A stretch of DNA of 12,332 bases from Planctomycetota bacterium (GCA_024278415.1 JAJRTI010000106.1:1-12332), one strand, 5' to 3'. Positions 1 through 7,706 are shown, numbered from the stretch's first letter. Notes: generated by a model not told the origin, from the sequence alone. Translations and numbers: made by a program.

Positions 1-1520
1 ACGCAGTATATGCGCGCGTTCGGCCATCGGCCGACCCAATAGCGGAACCGATCCGCCGAGGGGGGCGTGGTCATGTTGCCGGCTTTGTCATACCTGCCCA
101 GGTTGAGCACGCCCGAGGTGGCCCAGGGCGTGTCCACGAAACGCTCACGGAGGTGGGCGATCAGCGCGTCGCCGTTCTGAGGCGTCACGTCATACATCCG
201 CGGGTTGTTGGTGTAGTCCCACCCGCCCAGATGCAACGTGGGCTGCTTGGGAAAAGTCATGGGATACACGCGCAGCGACACGGGCACTTCCACCGCGCCG
301 GGTTGCACGACGATCTTGCCGCTGTACTGGCCGGCCGCGAGGCCCTTCGAGTGGACCGTAAGCCAGACCTGCTTGTGCATGCCGGCGTCGAGCGTCATGG
401 ACGCGGCCGCTCCCTCGCGCGGCGCGTACGGCAGTGCGGCCATGACCGGCACGCCGCTCTTGGTGTCCGTGAAGACGCCCTCGTGCACGTCGATGAACTC
501 CGCGTCGCGAGGCAGGCCAACGAAGCGCAGCGTCACCTCCAGGGGCGCGTCGGCCGTGTTGCTCACCATGAACGCCGCGCTGCGGACTTCGTTGCGCATC
601 ATGGCCACGTCGACCTTGGCGCCGCCGGCGCGCGGCGGCTCGGTGGGGCTGACCATGTCCCACTGGCCCTTCTGCCAGACCACGAGCGGCTGCGGGAAGC
701 GTTGGCGCCAGACCTTGGCCTGGGCGACGAAGACGCGGCGGTGCAGGTCGTTGATTGGCAGGATCGCGCGGAAGCCTTCCGGCATGGAGAACGTGGTGCT
801 GTTGGCTCTTGCGGCCAGCGCCTCCAGCTCGCGCTTCACGTCGGCCGGCGCGAGCGCGCTCACGGCGTCGATGTCGCGCGTGATCCGGCGCCTGAACGCG
901 GCGGAGATGAGCATGTCCCTGAAAAACTTCTTGGGGTTGCCGGCCTTCTGGGCGTTGCGCGGTCCCGTCAGCAGCGAATCGGGCCCGCGGTAGATTTCGA
1001 TTTCGTCGACGAAGATGTAAGGCCCCGAGGAGGCGATCATGAGCTGGACGAAGCGGCCGCGCGTGGCGAGTTTGTTGGTCCAGAAGCGGCGTTTGCCGTA
1101 CCCGTCGGCCTTGAGCTTGCCGTGCTCCGCGTCGAGTTGGACGAGATCGCCGGCGAGGTAATACGTCTTGCCGTCGTCGCTCACGAGCACGTGGATCACG
1201 CTGGGCCATTGCACGCCCGCGACGCCGGCCGCGGTGCTGTAGGACACGCCGGCGATGGGCTCGACCTTGCCGAGGTCGATGGTGACGGTGGCGGGCAGCG
1301 CGCGGGTCCAACCCACGGTCGTCTTCTGCGTCCAGAAGTAGCCCTGGGTGTACACGCCGTCGGTGAGTTGCACGCGGTCGCCGGGGTCCGTGCATAGCGC
1401 GTAGTTGGGCCGGGGCTGAAGACGATACTTCTTGCCGCGCGCGATGTTGTCCACGGCTTGCTCCGCGCAGGCGCATGCGGCGAGCACGAGCGCAAGGGCC
1501 AGAGCGTGAGTCCTGTTCAT
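1..1520 (-). CDS. Secreted discoidin + GH123/DUF4091-like protein (partial, 3' end outside window)
   Basis: Reading the minus strand from ATG at 1520 gives 506 codons without a stop, running off the left edge. A GGAG ribosome-binding site lies 9 nt before the ATG. The N terminus (MNRTHALALALVLAACACAE) is a signal peptide: LAAC at residues 13-16 fits a lipobox, and ACA/E at 19-20 fits signal peptidase I. Residues about 24-180 look like a discoidin/F5-8C-type carbohydrate-binding domain (TDGVYTQGYFW, ATVTIDLGKVEPI, FVQLMI, YIFVDEIEIYRG). Residues about 180-300 are helical and charged. Residues about 300-420 form a beta-rich domain ending GQYSGKIVV...VPVSLRVYPMTFP, the usual lead-in to a GH123/DUF4091 catalytic barrel, which seems to begin at about 424 (PKQPTLHLGGWDY). 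Catalytic residues lie beyond the window, so enzyme activity is inferred. A role in extracellular polysaccharide binding or cleavage is likely. It is divergently oriented to the VWA gene at 1697. Overlapping long open frames here are Arg/Ala-rich shadows. Confidence 0.8.
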   Translation of the reverse strand, partial: MNRTHALALALVLAACACAEQAVDNIARGKKYRLQPRPNYALCTDPGDRVQLTDGVYTQGYFWTQKTTVGWTRALPATVTIDLGKVEPIAGVSYSTAAGVAGVQWPSVIHVLVSDDGKTYYLAGDLVQLDAEHGKLKADGYGKRRFWTNKLATRGRFVQLMIASSGPYIFVDEIEIYRGPDSLLTGPRNAQKAGNPKKFFRDMLISAAFRRRITRDIDAVSALAPADVKRELEALAARANSTTFSMPEGFRAILPINDLHRRVFVAQAKVWRQRFPQPLVVWQKGQWDMVSPTEPPRAGGAKVDVAMMRNEVRSAAFMVSNTADAPLEVTLRFVGLPRDAEFIDVHEGVFTDTKSGVPVMAALPYAPREGAAASMTLDAGMHKQVWLTVHSKGLAAGQYSGKIVVQPGAVEVPVSLRVYPMTFPKQPTLHLGGWDYTNNPRMYDVTPQNGDALIAHLRERFVDTPWATSGVLNLGRYDKAGNMTTPPSADRFRYWVGRWPNARIYC

Positions 1521-1662
1521 CGTAGGTGTCTCCAGAAGGTCCGTGTTGCATGTCGGCAACCATCCCCGTTCACACCGTGCGCCGCGGGATGGCCCACATG
1601 AGCTTAGTGCAGTCCCTTTCGGAGCGCAAGGGCTCGACGCGAGGGCACGCGGCCGGCTCAGC

Positions 1663-1697
1663 TTGACTTCAAAGGCCGCGCTGCTACACTGCGCCGG
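1663..1697 (+). promoter_or_regulatory. Sigma70-type promoter for a probably leaderless mRNA
   Basis: TTGACT (1663-1668), a 16-bp spacer and TACACT (1685-1690) match the -35/-10 consensus at 5/6 and 4/6 positions. Initiation is expected about 6-7 nt after the -10 box, which falls on or next to the GTG at 1697, the start of the downstream frame. No Shine-Dalgarno sequence is visible before that GTG, so the transcript appears leaderless. Confidence 0.55.
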
Positions 1698-4057
1698 TGA
1701 CTGTCCCCTGCAATTATGTGCTCGCCGCGGCCGGCCAGACACGCTGGGCGCTGTCGCTATCATGGCCCGAGAGCCCCGTGGCTCGCGCAGCCTTGTTGGC
1801 CGTCTTTGCCGCGGCCGTGCTGGCCGGGGTGGTGAGCGCTTGGTGGTCGGGCCGGCACCGGAAGATCATCCTGCCACTGCGCATCGCAGCACTCACGCTG
1901 CTGGGGCTCGTGCTGCTGCGGCCGGCCATCGACGTGCTGGAGACCGAGTCCGTGCGCAACGTGCTCGCCGTGCTCGTGGACGACTCGCTGAGCATGTCGG
2001 CCAAGGCTGGAGAGCGGACGCGCCGCGACGACGTGTATGCGTACCTCTCGCGGCATCGGGACGAGTTTGCGCGGCTGGCGAAGGACGTGGACGTGGAGGT
2101 GATCCGCTTCGGCCGCGAGCCGAAGTCGGTCGGCTTGGCCGCGCTGGGCGAGCCGCGCAACCCCTCCCAAGACGCGAGCTGGCTCCGCCCGGCCTTCGAG
2201 TTGCTCCGGCAGCGACTCCAAGCCGCGCCGGGCCGGCCGGAGCAGCCGCTGTGCGGAGTGGTGCTGCTGTCCGACGGCGCGGTGAACGATCCGACGCTGC
2301 CGAAGAAGGCGGCCCGCAAGCGCATCGTCGAGGAGGCCAAACAGTTCGGCGCGCCGTTCCTATGTTTGCTCGCAGGCGGCGGGGAGGCCAACAAGGACAT
2401 CGCGCTCAGGCTGGTGAGCCGCGACGCGTTCGCGTTCGTGCGCAACCCGTGGACGGCCGAGGTGGAAGTGCGTGCGCGGGGCTACGCGGGTATGCGGCTG
2501 CCGGTGACTTTGCACCAGGGGGGGACGCCAGTGGCCACGAAGGTGGTGGCCGTGGCGAGCGACGATGCGACTGCGCGCGTGCGGCTGACCTTTGCGCCCC
2601 GCTGGGCCGGCCAGACGGCGTTCGAGATCTCCACACCCGTGCAAGGCGACGAGTGCCTGGCCGAGAACAATGTGCTGCGCGTGGGCGTGCGGGTGATCCG
2701 GGACAAGGTGCGCGTGCTGCACGTGTGCGGCCGCCCCTCGTGGGACATGCGCTTCTTGCGCCGATTCCTCAAGCAGACCCCCAACGTGGATCTGATCTCG
2801 TTTTTCATCATGCGCCACGCGAACGAGCAGACGAACGTGCCGCGGAACGAGTTGAGCCTGATCGAATTCCCCACACACAAGCTGTTCACGGAGGAGCTGC
2901 GCAGCTTCGACGTGGTGATCCTACAGAATTTCGACTACCGCCCCTACGATACCGGGCCGCTGCGGTTTTACGACTACCTCAAGAACTTGCGAGACTACGT
3001 GCGCAAGGACGGAGGCGCGCTCGTCATGGTCGGCGGCGACCTCGCGTTCAGCCGCGGCGGATACGCGGAGAGCCCGCTGGCCGATGTGCTGCCGCTGCGG
3101 CTCGACCCCAAGAACGACCGGCTGGACAGGGGCGAGTTCCGGCCCAGGCTGACCTCCGCTGGGCGCACGCACCCGGTGACGCAACTCAGCTTTGATCCCG
3201 ATGAGAACGCCGCGCTGTGGGCAGGGCTGCCGGCGCTACAGGGCTGCAACGTGACGGCCGGTGCGCGGCCCGGCGCGAGCGTGCTCGCGGTGCATCCGAG
3301 CGTGTCAGTGGGAGGCCAGCCTGCGCCGATCATCGCCGCGTACGAGGCTGGCGCCGGCCGCGTGCTCGCGATCGCCGCGGACACGACGTGGCGCTGGAAT
3401 TTCGTTGCGGTCGGCCAAGGGCAGAGCAACCTCCACTACCTACGCTTTTGGCGAAACGCGCTCCTGTGGCTCACTCGGTCGCCAGACCTCCAGCACGTGC
3501 GCGTGTCGACTTCGACCGAAGCGGCCGCGCCAGGCACGAGCGTATCGGCTCGCGTGGACATGCTGGACCACAACTACCAACCCGTGGCCGGGCGAGAGGC
3601 GCGTGTGACGGTGACCGGCCCGGGCGGCGGAGAGCCAGTCATGTCGAAGACGGTCGTGACGGATGATCGAGGCCAGGCGCGGGTCAAGTTCGTGGTGGAT
3701 AGGCCTGGCGTCTACGAAGTTCATGCCATTGAATCCGCCAACGCGTCGCCGGCCGCATCGGCGAACCGCAGAGCAAGTCTTCATGAAGACCAGGCGCAGG
3801 TGATCTGCCGATACGAGGGCGACGAGCTTGCAGATGTGCAACCCGACGGGGACTTTATGCAGGCGATGGCAGACGCGACGGGAGGCAGGTTTGGCCGAGT
3901 GGTTGATACCAAGCTCAACCCGAGCCGCATCAAGCCAAAGTCAAGGGAGAGGGTGCTTGGGCGCCGCTCTATACGACTGTGGGACAATATCTTATGTCTG
4001 GCGATGATCGTGGGGATGCTTTCTGTTGAGTGGTGGCTGAGGCGCAGGAGCGCGTGA
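1697..4057 (+). CDS. Membrane-anchored VWA / glutamine-amidotransferase-fold protein
   Basis: A 786-residue protein starting at GTG 1697; the next in-frame GTG (1718) also lacks an RBS, and the promoter placement favours 1697. Two N-terminal membrane segments (about 28-50 and 57-77) precede a von Willebrand A-like domain with MIDAS features: DxSxS at D95-S97-S99 (VDDSLSMS) and SDG at 192-194. Residues about 336-600 match the glutamine-amidotransferase-fold region of this family (VRVLHVCGRPSWDMRFLRRF at 338-357, GGALVMVGGDLAFSRGGY at 439-456, GRVLAIAADTTWRWNF at 554-569). I see no clear catalytic Cys-His-Glu triad, and relatives are thought to be non-catalytic. Residues about 600-680 are Ig/macroglobulin-like. 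A C-terminal membrane helix (about 761-781) ends EWWLRRRSA, the usual tail of these proteins. Relatives often sit next to BatA/MoxR-type genes, but none is in view. The likely role is envelope-associated metal-dependent protein interaction; the substrate is unknown. GC content falls near the 3' end. Confidence 0.82.
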   Translation: MTVPCNYVLAAAGQTRWALSLSWPESPVARAALLAVFAAAVLAGVVSAWWSGRHRKIILPLRIAALTLLGLVLLRPAIDVLETESVRNVLAVLVDDSLSMSAKAGERTRRDDVYAYLSRHRDEFARLAKDVDVEVIRFGREPKSVGLAALGEPRNPSQDASWLRPAFELLRQRLQAAPGRPEQPLCGVVLLSDGAVNDPTLPKKAARKRIVEEAKQFGAPFLCLLAGGGEANKDIALRLVSRDAFAFVRNPWTAEVEVRARGYAGMRLPVTLHQGGTPVATKVVAVASDDATARVRLTFAPRWAGQTAFEISTPVQGDECLAENNVLRVGVRVIRDKVRVLHVCGRPSWDMRFLRRFLKQTPNVDLISFFIMRHANEQTNVPRNELSLIEFPTHKLFTEELRSFDVVILQNFDYRPYDTGPLRFYDYLKNLRDYVRKDGGALVMVGGDLAFSRGGYAESPLADVLPLRLDPKNDRLDRGEFRPRLTSAGRTHPVTQLSFDPDENAALWAGLPALQGCNVTAGARPGASVLAVHPSVSVGGQPAPIIAAYEAGAGRVLAIAADTTWRWNFVAVGQGQSNLHYLRFWRNALLWLTRSPDLQHVRVSTSTEAAAPGTSVSARVDMLDHNYQPVAGREARVTVTGPGGGEPVMSKTVVTDDRGQARVKFVVDRPGVYEVHAIESANASPAASANRRASLHEDQAQVICRYEGDELADVQPDGDFMQAMADATGGRFGRVVDTKLNPSRIKPKSRERVLGRRSIRLWDNILCLAMIVGMLSVEWWLRRRSA

Positions 4058-4091
4058 TGGGGTCTTCTGGTTTGGGATTGTGTTTCCCTCA

Positions 4092-4108
4092 TGAGACATA
4101 GTGTCTCA
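4092..4108. repeat. Inverted repeat TGAGACA-N3-TGTCTCA
   Basis: Perfect 7-bp arms (4092-4098 and 4102-4108) separated by TAG. It is the most upstream of three TGAGAC/GTCTCA pairs before the exporter core. It lies about 260 bp before the predicted sigma54 start site, so it could be an activator-binding site; as RNA it could also form a hairpin. Confidence 0.7.
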
Positions 4109-4191
4109 CACATGGCATATAGCGCAAGTTGTTTTATTTTACTTACATGCGACTTGCCACGAAAATCTTCCTGACATTCGTGGCTCACAAG

Positions 4192-4218
4192 TGAGACTCC
4201 ACGCCCAAGAATGTCTCA
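4192..4218. repeat. Inverted repeat TGAGAC-N15-GTCTCA
   Basis: TGAGAC at 4192-4197 and GTCTCA at 4213-4218, the same half-site as at 4092-4108 but with a 15-bp spacer. The first arm overlaps CTCAC-AA-GTGAG (4184-4195). It sits about 150-175 bp before the predicted sigma54 start site, a usual distance for an enhancer site. Confidence 0.55.
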
Positions 4219-4340
4219 AGTTGATCAGATGGTCAACCTCCGGATACCAACGACACATGTGTACACCGAAGTCTTTTTGTTACATGCGTTTGTGATGTTT
4301 ACTACATGCCTGCCATTGTGCGGCCCACAACATATCCAAA

Positions 4341-4357
4341 TTGGCATCGTTGTTGCT
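4341..4357 (+). promoter_or_regulatory. Candidate sigma54 (-24/-12) promoter for the exporter operon
   Basis: TTGGCATCGTTGTTGCT has GG (4343-4344) and GC (4355-4356) separated by exactly 10 bases. It matches YTGGCAC-N5-TTGCW with one mismatch in the -24 block (T for the last C). The predicted start is near 4368, about 70 nt before ATG 4439. Palindromes upstream could serve as enhancers. The same TTGGCA...TTGCT pattern is found before the Hsp20 operon. Confidence 0.5.
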
Positions 4358-4438
4358 TTAGTGTCGGACGCACTGAGTTCAATGAAGCTCATAAGTCCTT
4401 AATACAGCAACAATTTACGAGTCGAGCCGCTCGCCGAC

Positions 4439-6433
4439 ATGGGATTTCGAACCAACAGAAACGTTACGGGGCACTCGCCTGCTCGCGCTGAGACGGGGAA
4501 GTCTCACAACAAGTTGGGTTCCGGGGAGATGCATCGGGAGGAGACAGACGAGCCTCCGCCTGCTCGCTCGACTGTCCGGCGTCTTGTTCCCTTCTTCCGC
4601 CCCTACGCGGGGCTGACTGCAAACGCGATTCTCTGCCTCCTTCTGCTCTCGGCCACCCGTCTGGCCTTGCCTCTGCCGCTGAAGGTGCTCGTGGACAGCG
4701 TCTTTCCGGCGCGGGACACCGCATTGCTTTGGGTCGTCGGCGGAGGGCTTTTCTTGGTCGTCATCTTCCGGCAGTTCTTCAGTTTTCTGAGCAGCTACAT
4801 CGTTCGCTACATCGGCCAGCGCGTGGTCTTCGACTTGCGGCTGAAACTCTTCCGGCACATCCAGCGCCTGTCCATGAGTTTCTACGAGGAGCAGAGCACG
4901 GGCCGCATCCTCTCGAGGCTCACGAACGACGTCGCCAGCTTCCGCCAACTCGTGACGAATCAGGCCTTCGGCCTCGTCACCCACGCGTTCATGTTTGTGG
5001 CCGTGCTGGCGATCCTCGCGAGCGTGAGTTGGAAACTCTCGCTTGCAGCGCTTGCGTTGTTCCCCCTGCACGTCATGACGCACTTCCTCTTCCACGGCCG
5101 CGTGCGTAAGGCGAGCCAGGAATTCCGCGAGAAGCAAGCCGAGATCACAGGCCACACCACGGAGAAGCTGTCTGGCGCGAAGGTCGTCAAATCCTTCACT
5201 GCCGAGCATCGAGAGAGCCAGACCTTCGCGCATGAAGCTCGTGAGGCGCTCGGGCTGAACCTGCACATGGGCGTGCTGTCCATGCAATGGAACAGCGCGG
5301 CCGGCTTGTGCCAGTTCCTGGGCAAGATCCTCGTGCTCATCTTCGGCGGCACACTCGTCATCAACGGCGAACTCAAGCCCGGCACGTTCATCGCCTGTTA
5401 CTTCTACACCAACCTGCTCTACCAGCCCATCATGGAGCTGGTGAAGCTTGCCACGCAATTGCCGCCCGCACTCACGGGCGCTGAGCGTGTCTTCGAAATC
5501 CTCGACATTCAACCCGACGTGAAGGAGGTGTCTGACCCAGTTGCATTGGACAGGATCGAGGGCCGCGTGGAGTTTCGCGACGTGTGCTTCGCCTATCCCG
5601 GCGGCGGCCACGTGCTCCACGACGTGACCTTCTCGGTCGAACCCGGCGAGGTTATCGCATTCGTCGGGCCGAGTGGGTCCGGCAAGTCGACCGTGTCGAA
5701 TCTGATCGCCCGTTTCTACGACGCCACCCAGGGTCAGGTGCTCGTGGACGGACACGACATTCGTCAGTTGCAGCTTCGGTCTCTCCGAGACCAGATCGGC
5801 ATCGTCTTCCAAGATCCGTTCCTGTTCAGCGGCACCATCGAAGAGAACATTCGCTACGGCAAGCCCGAAGCGACACGACAGGAAATCATCGCGGCCGCCA
5901 AGCAAGCCCACGCGCACGACTTCATCATGGACCTGGCCGACGGGTATGAGACGGAAGTCGGCGAGCCAGGTGGCGGGGGCCGCAGGCCACCCGGGGGCTT
6001 AGGTGGCGGGGGCCGCAGGCCACCCGGGGGCTTAGGTGGCGGGGGCCGCAGGCCACCCGGGGGCTTAGGTGGCGGGGGCCACACGCCAGCCGGAGGCAAA
6101 GGCACGAAGCTCTCCGGCGGCCAACGACAACGCATCGCCATTGCCCGAGCAATCCTGCGCGACCCGCGCATCCTCATCCTCGACGAGGCCACGTCCGCAC
6201 TCGACACGGCCGCGGAGGCGGAGGTGCAAGCCGCGCTGGATTGTCTCATGAAGGGCCGCACCACGTTCGTCATCGCCCACCGGCCGTCCACCACCAGAAA
6301 TGCGGACAAGATCGTCGTGCTCAAAGACGGCCACATCGCTCAAGTCGGTCGCCACGACGAACTGGCCAAGCAGCCCGGCCTCTATCGACAACTCTACAAG
6401 CCCCAACTCACACGCCGAAAACGAGTCGCATAA
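4439..6433 (+). CDS. MsbA-type ABC exporter half-transporter with repeat insertion in the ATPase
   Basis: The 664-residue protein fuses a six-helix exporter membrane domain (about 48-345) to an ATPase domain (about 375-655). Visible motifs are Walker A GPSGSGKST (410-418), Q-loop VFQDP with Q458, X-loop TEVGE (505-509), signature LSGGQ (558-562), Walker B ILILDEA (578-584), D-loop SALD (586-589) and switch His614 (VIAHRPST). It should work as a homodimer that uses ATP to export a lipid, peptide or drug-like substrate across the inner membrane; no peptidase domain precedes it. The odd feature is a block of four 11-residue units (511-554) between the X-loop and LSGGQ; without it the length is near the usual 580-600. 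The start is uncertain: ATG 4439 has no clear RBS. ATG 4529 (residue 31) gives a more typical N terminus, but its GGGGAG touches the ATG. An HlyD-type partner follows after 12 bp. Confidence 0.9.
   Translation: MGFRTNRNVTGHSPARAETGKSHNKLGSGEMHREETDEPPPARSTVRRLVPFFRPYAGLTANAILCLLLLSATRLALPLPLKVLVDSVFPARDTALLWVVGGGLFLVVIFRQFFSFLSSYIVRYIGQRVVFDLRLKLFRHIQRLSMSFYEEQSTGRILSRLTNDVASFRQLVTNQAFGLVTHAFMFVAVLAILASVSWKLSLAALALFPLHVMTHFLFHGRVRKASQEFREKQAEITGHTTEKLSGAKVVKSFTAEHRESQTFAHEAREALGLNLHMGVLSMQWNSAAGLCQFLGKILVLIFGGTLVINGELKPGTFIACYFYTNLLYQPIMELVKLATQLPPALTGAERVFEILDIQPDVKEVSDPVALDRIEGRVEFRDVCFAYPGGGHVLHDVTFSVEPGEVIAFVGPSGSGKSTVSNLIARFYDATQGQVLVDGHDIRQLQLRSLRDQIGIVFQDPFLFSGTIEENIRYGKPEATRQEIIAAAKQAHAHDFIMDLADGYETEVGEPGGGGRRPPGGLGGGGRRPPGGLGGGGRRPPGGLGGGGHTPAGGKGTKLSGGQRQRIAIARAILRDPRILILDEATSALDTAAEAEVQAALDCLMKGRTTFVIAHRPSTTRNADKIVVLKDGHIAQVGRHDELAKQPGLYRQLYKPQLTRRKRVA
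4489..4506. repeat. Inverted repeat TGAGAC-N6-GTCTCA at the exporter 5' end
   Basis: Perfect 6-bp arms (4489-4494 and 4501-4506) around GGGGAA. This is the third copy of the half-site pair found at 4092 and 4192. It lies inside the coding frame if translation begins at 4439, but in the 5' leader if it begins at 4529. As RNA it would form a hairpin presenting a purine-rich loop. Confidence 0.6.
5969..6100 (+). repeat. 4 x 33-bp in-frame tandem repeat inside the ABC ATPase
   Basis: Units at 5969-6001, 6002-6034 and 6035-6067 are identical. A fourth (6068-6100) matches at 27 of 33 positions, diverging after its first 13 bases. Each unit encodes GGGGRRPPGGL; the fourth reads GGGGHTPAGGK. The unit is very GC-rich, with two G5 runs and a GGTGGC/GCCACC inverted repeat (unit positions 1-6 and 18-23). 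Four of its six reading frames lack a stop, so it can enter genes in several orientations without breaking them. It separates the X-loop from the LSGGQ motif of the host protein. The three identical copies suggest recent expansion, or an assembly effect. Confidence 0.95.
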
Positions 6434-6445
6434 GGAGCGCTCCAC

Positions 6446-7513
6446 ATGTCTGGTTCACGCGTCGTTCGAAAGTTCATGCTCATACGTTTGGTCACGATCA
6501 GTGGCCTTCTCTTTCTCGCCGGTGTAGTCGCGCTGCTCTTCTTCGCAAAGATGGAGGAGCAGGTGGTCGCATACGGCACGGTGGAGCCGCAAGACGCGGC
6601 TGAAATCCGCGGCAAGCGGTCCACCATCATCTCATCGATCGCGGTCGAGACCGGCCAAGTCGTCGCGAAGGGCGATACGCTCTTCAAGACGAGTTCCACG
6701 ACCGCACGCAACGAGCTGGCTCGCACGCAGGACAAGCTCGAAAAGGCCAAGGCCAGCCTCGCGGTGCAAAAGGCGCAGCTTGAGCGCCTCAAGAAGGACC
6801 CCCTCCCAGAGAAGCTCCGCTTCGCTGACCAGGAGATGCAGTATGCCCACCGCGCGCTCGAATTCGCCCAGCGCGAGGTCGAGCGTATGCAGGAGCTGTC
6901 CAAGGACGGCCTCACGTCGCAGGCGCAGATGGACACGGCATTGGCCAGGTGCGAAGCCGCAAAGAATCAGTATTCCATGGCCAAGCGCCGGTTCGACCTC
7001 GTGCAGGCCGGCCTCCAAGACTCCATCGTCAAGGAAGCTGAAGCCAAGGTTGCGCTCATGGAGCGCGAGATCGTCAATCTCGACAACGAGGTCGCCCGGT
7101 GGCAGAAGGAAGTGGAAAAGTGCACCTTCAAGGCGCCCGTGGCCGGCCAGGTTGTGGCGGTGTACAAGAAGGAAGGCGAGAGCGTCATGCCGGGCGAATT
7201 GCTCGTGACCATCTCGCAGACCAACCGCACGCAACTCAAGCTCATGGTAAACGAAGCGGACGTGTACAAGGTTGGCCTTGGCCAACTGGCGCACATCTAC
7301 AGCTCGGTCTACTCGTACCGCAAGTACGGCACGTGCGAGGGCGAGGTGGCCGAAGTCGCCCAGTACGCCGATGGTGCGAACGGCAAGCCCAAGTATGAGG
7401 TCACCGTGTCGGTGACCGACGCGCCCTTCCCGCTGCTGCTCGGCTCCAGCGCACAAGCGCGTATCGTCGTATCTCGCCGCGGCATCTTGGACATGCTCCT
7501 CGACCGCGGCTAG
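6446..7513 (+). CDS. HlyD-family membrane fusion (periplasmic adaptor) protein
   Basis: A 355-residue adaptor linking an inner-membrane ABC exporter to an outer-membrane channel. A short cytoplasmic N terminus and one membrane helix (about 12-34) precede a split lipoyl/biotinyl-like domain: first half about 53-83 (SIAVETGQVVAKGDTLFK), second half about 226-257 (FKAPVAGQVVAVYKKEGESV). Between them is a long Ala/Glu/Lys/Arg-rich alpha-helical hairpin (about 85-222), the part that normally reaches the outer-membrane partner. A beta-barrel region follows (about 260-345). The ATG is preceded by GGAG with an 8-nt gap, directly after the ABC gene stop (12-bp intergenic), so the two are cotranscribed. 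No TolC-like gene is present here, so the outer-membrane component must be elsewhere. Length and layout are ordinary. The cargo is unknown. Confidence 0.9.
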   Translation: MSGSRVVRKFMLIRLVTISGLLFLAGVVALLFFAKMEEQVVAYGTVEPQDAAEIRGKRSTIISSIAVETGQVVAKGDTLFKTSSTTARNELARTQDKLEKAKASLAVQKAQLERLKKDPLPEKLRFADQEMQYAHRALEFAQREVERMQELSKDGLTSQAQMDTALARCEAAKNQYSMAKRRFDLVQAGLQDSIVKEAEAKVALMEREIVNLDNEVARWQKEVEKCTFKAPVAGQVVAVYKKEGESVMPGELLVTISQTNRTQLKLMVNEADVYKVGLGQLAHIYSSVYSYRKYGTCEGEVAEVAQYADGANGKPKYEVTVSVTDAPFPLLLGSSAQARIVVSRRGILDMLLDRG

Positions 7514-7626
7514 CCCGCATTTCTCACCAGCCCGGGATAGAAGTGTCGGAAAAGTCGCCGTCTGAAAACCTGACCGGCCCAGGCGGACGCGTGGGTTGAG
7601 CAACAGCCTGCGCGCGTCGAATGGGA

Positions 7627-7649
7627 GGGCTGGCCCTTCGGGCGAGCCC
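7627..7649 (+). other. Stable hairpin in the 3' region of the exporter operon
   Basis: Arms GGGCT (7627-7631) + GCCC (7633-7636) pair with GGGC (7640-7643) + AGCCC (7645-7649) around a TTC loop, with one G-G mismatch. There is no T-run, so it is not itself a terminator. It lies between the HlyD stop and the terminator at 7707 and could protect the mRNA 3' end or belong to a small RNA ending at that terminator. Confidence 0.6.
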
Positions 7650-7706
7650 AGTCGGGCGCCACGCCACAACCAACTGTCCCCCTCCCCGGGACCGCTATCC
7701 GAGATG

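Larger units (their letters stand above)
4058..4438. other. AT-rich, palindrome-rich intergenic region
   Basis: About 380 bp with clearly lower GC than its neighbours and no convincing gene; short frames here lack RBSs and recognisable composition. It holds the TGAGAC/GTCTCA repeats described separately. It also holds CTCAC-AA-GTGAG (4184-4195), a possible RNA hairpin with 7-bp arms 4220-4226 and 4231-4237 and loop AGAT, the perfect palindrome ACACATGTGT (4253-4262), TTACATGCG twice (4143-4151 and 4280-4288) with a related CTACATGCC (4302-4310), and a candidate sigma54 promoter (4341-4357). No classical terminator is seen after the gene ending at 4057: the first hairpin (4092-4108) has no adjoining T-run. 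The layout resembles an enhancer region for the exporter operon downstream. Confidence 0.6.

Noticed and set aside
1545..1560. GTTGC-N6-GCAAC dyad upstream of the minus-strand gene
   Set aside because: Only 5-bp arms and a single occurrence; not distinguishable from chance.
153..1563. Long plus- and minus-strand frames (153-1397 +, 190-1563 -, 238-993 +) over the discoidin/GH123-like gene
   Set aside because: Their products are Arg/Ala/His-rich low-information sequence; the edge-running minus frame from 1520 gives a signal peptide and recognisable domains.
1543..3195. 550-residue frame on the plus strand inside the VWA gene
   Set aside because: Arg/Ala-rich frame-shifted shadow of the 786-residue gene, with no domain and no RBS.
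4101..4491. Three small plus-strand frames of 61-64 residues in the AT-rich region
   Set aside because: No RBS, no recognisable composition, mutually overlapping, and lying over palindromes and the sigma54 element.
4415..5917. 500-residue minus-strand frame opposite the ABC gene
   Set aside because: Glu/Val/His-rich antisense shadow; the plus strand shows all ABC motifs.
5969..6100. CRISPR array interpretation of the 33-bp repeats
   Set aside because: Units abut with no spacers and lie in frame within an intact gene.
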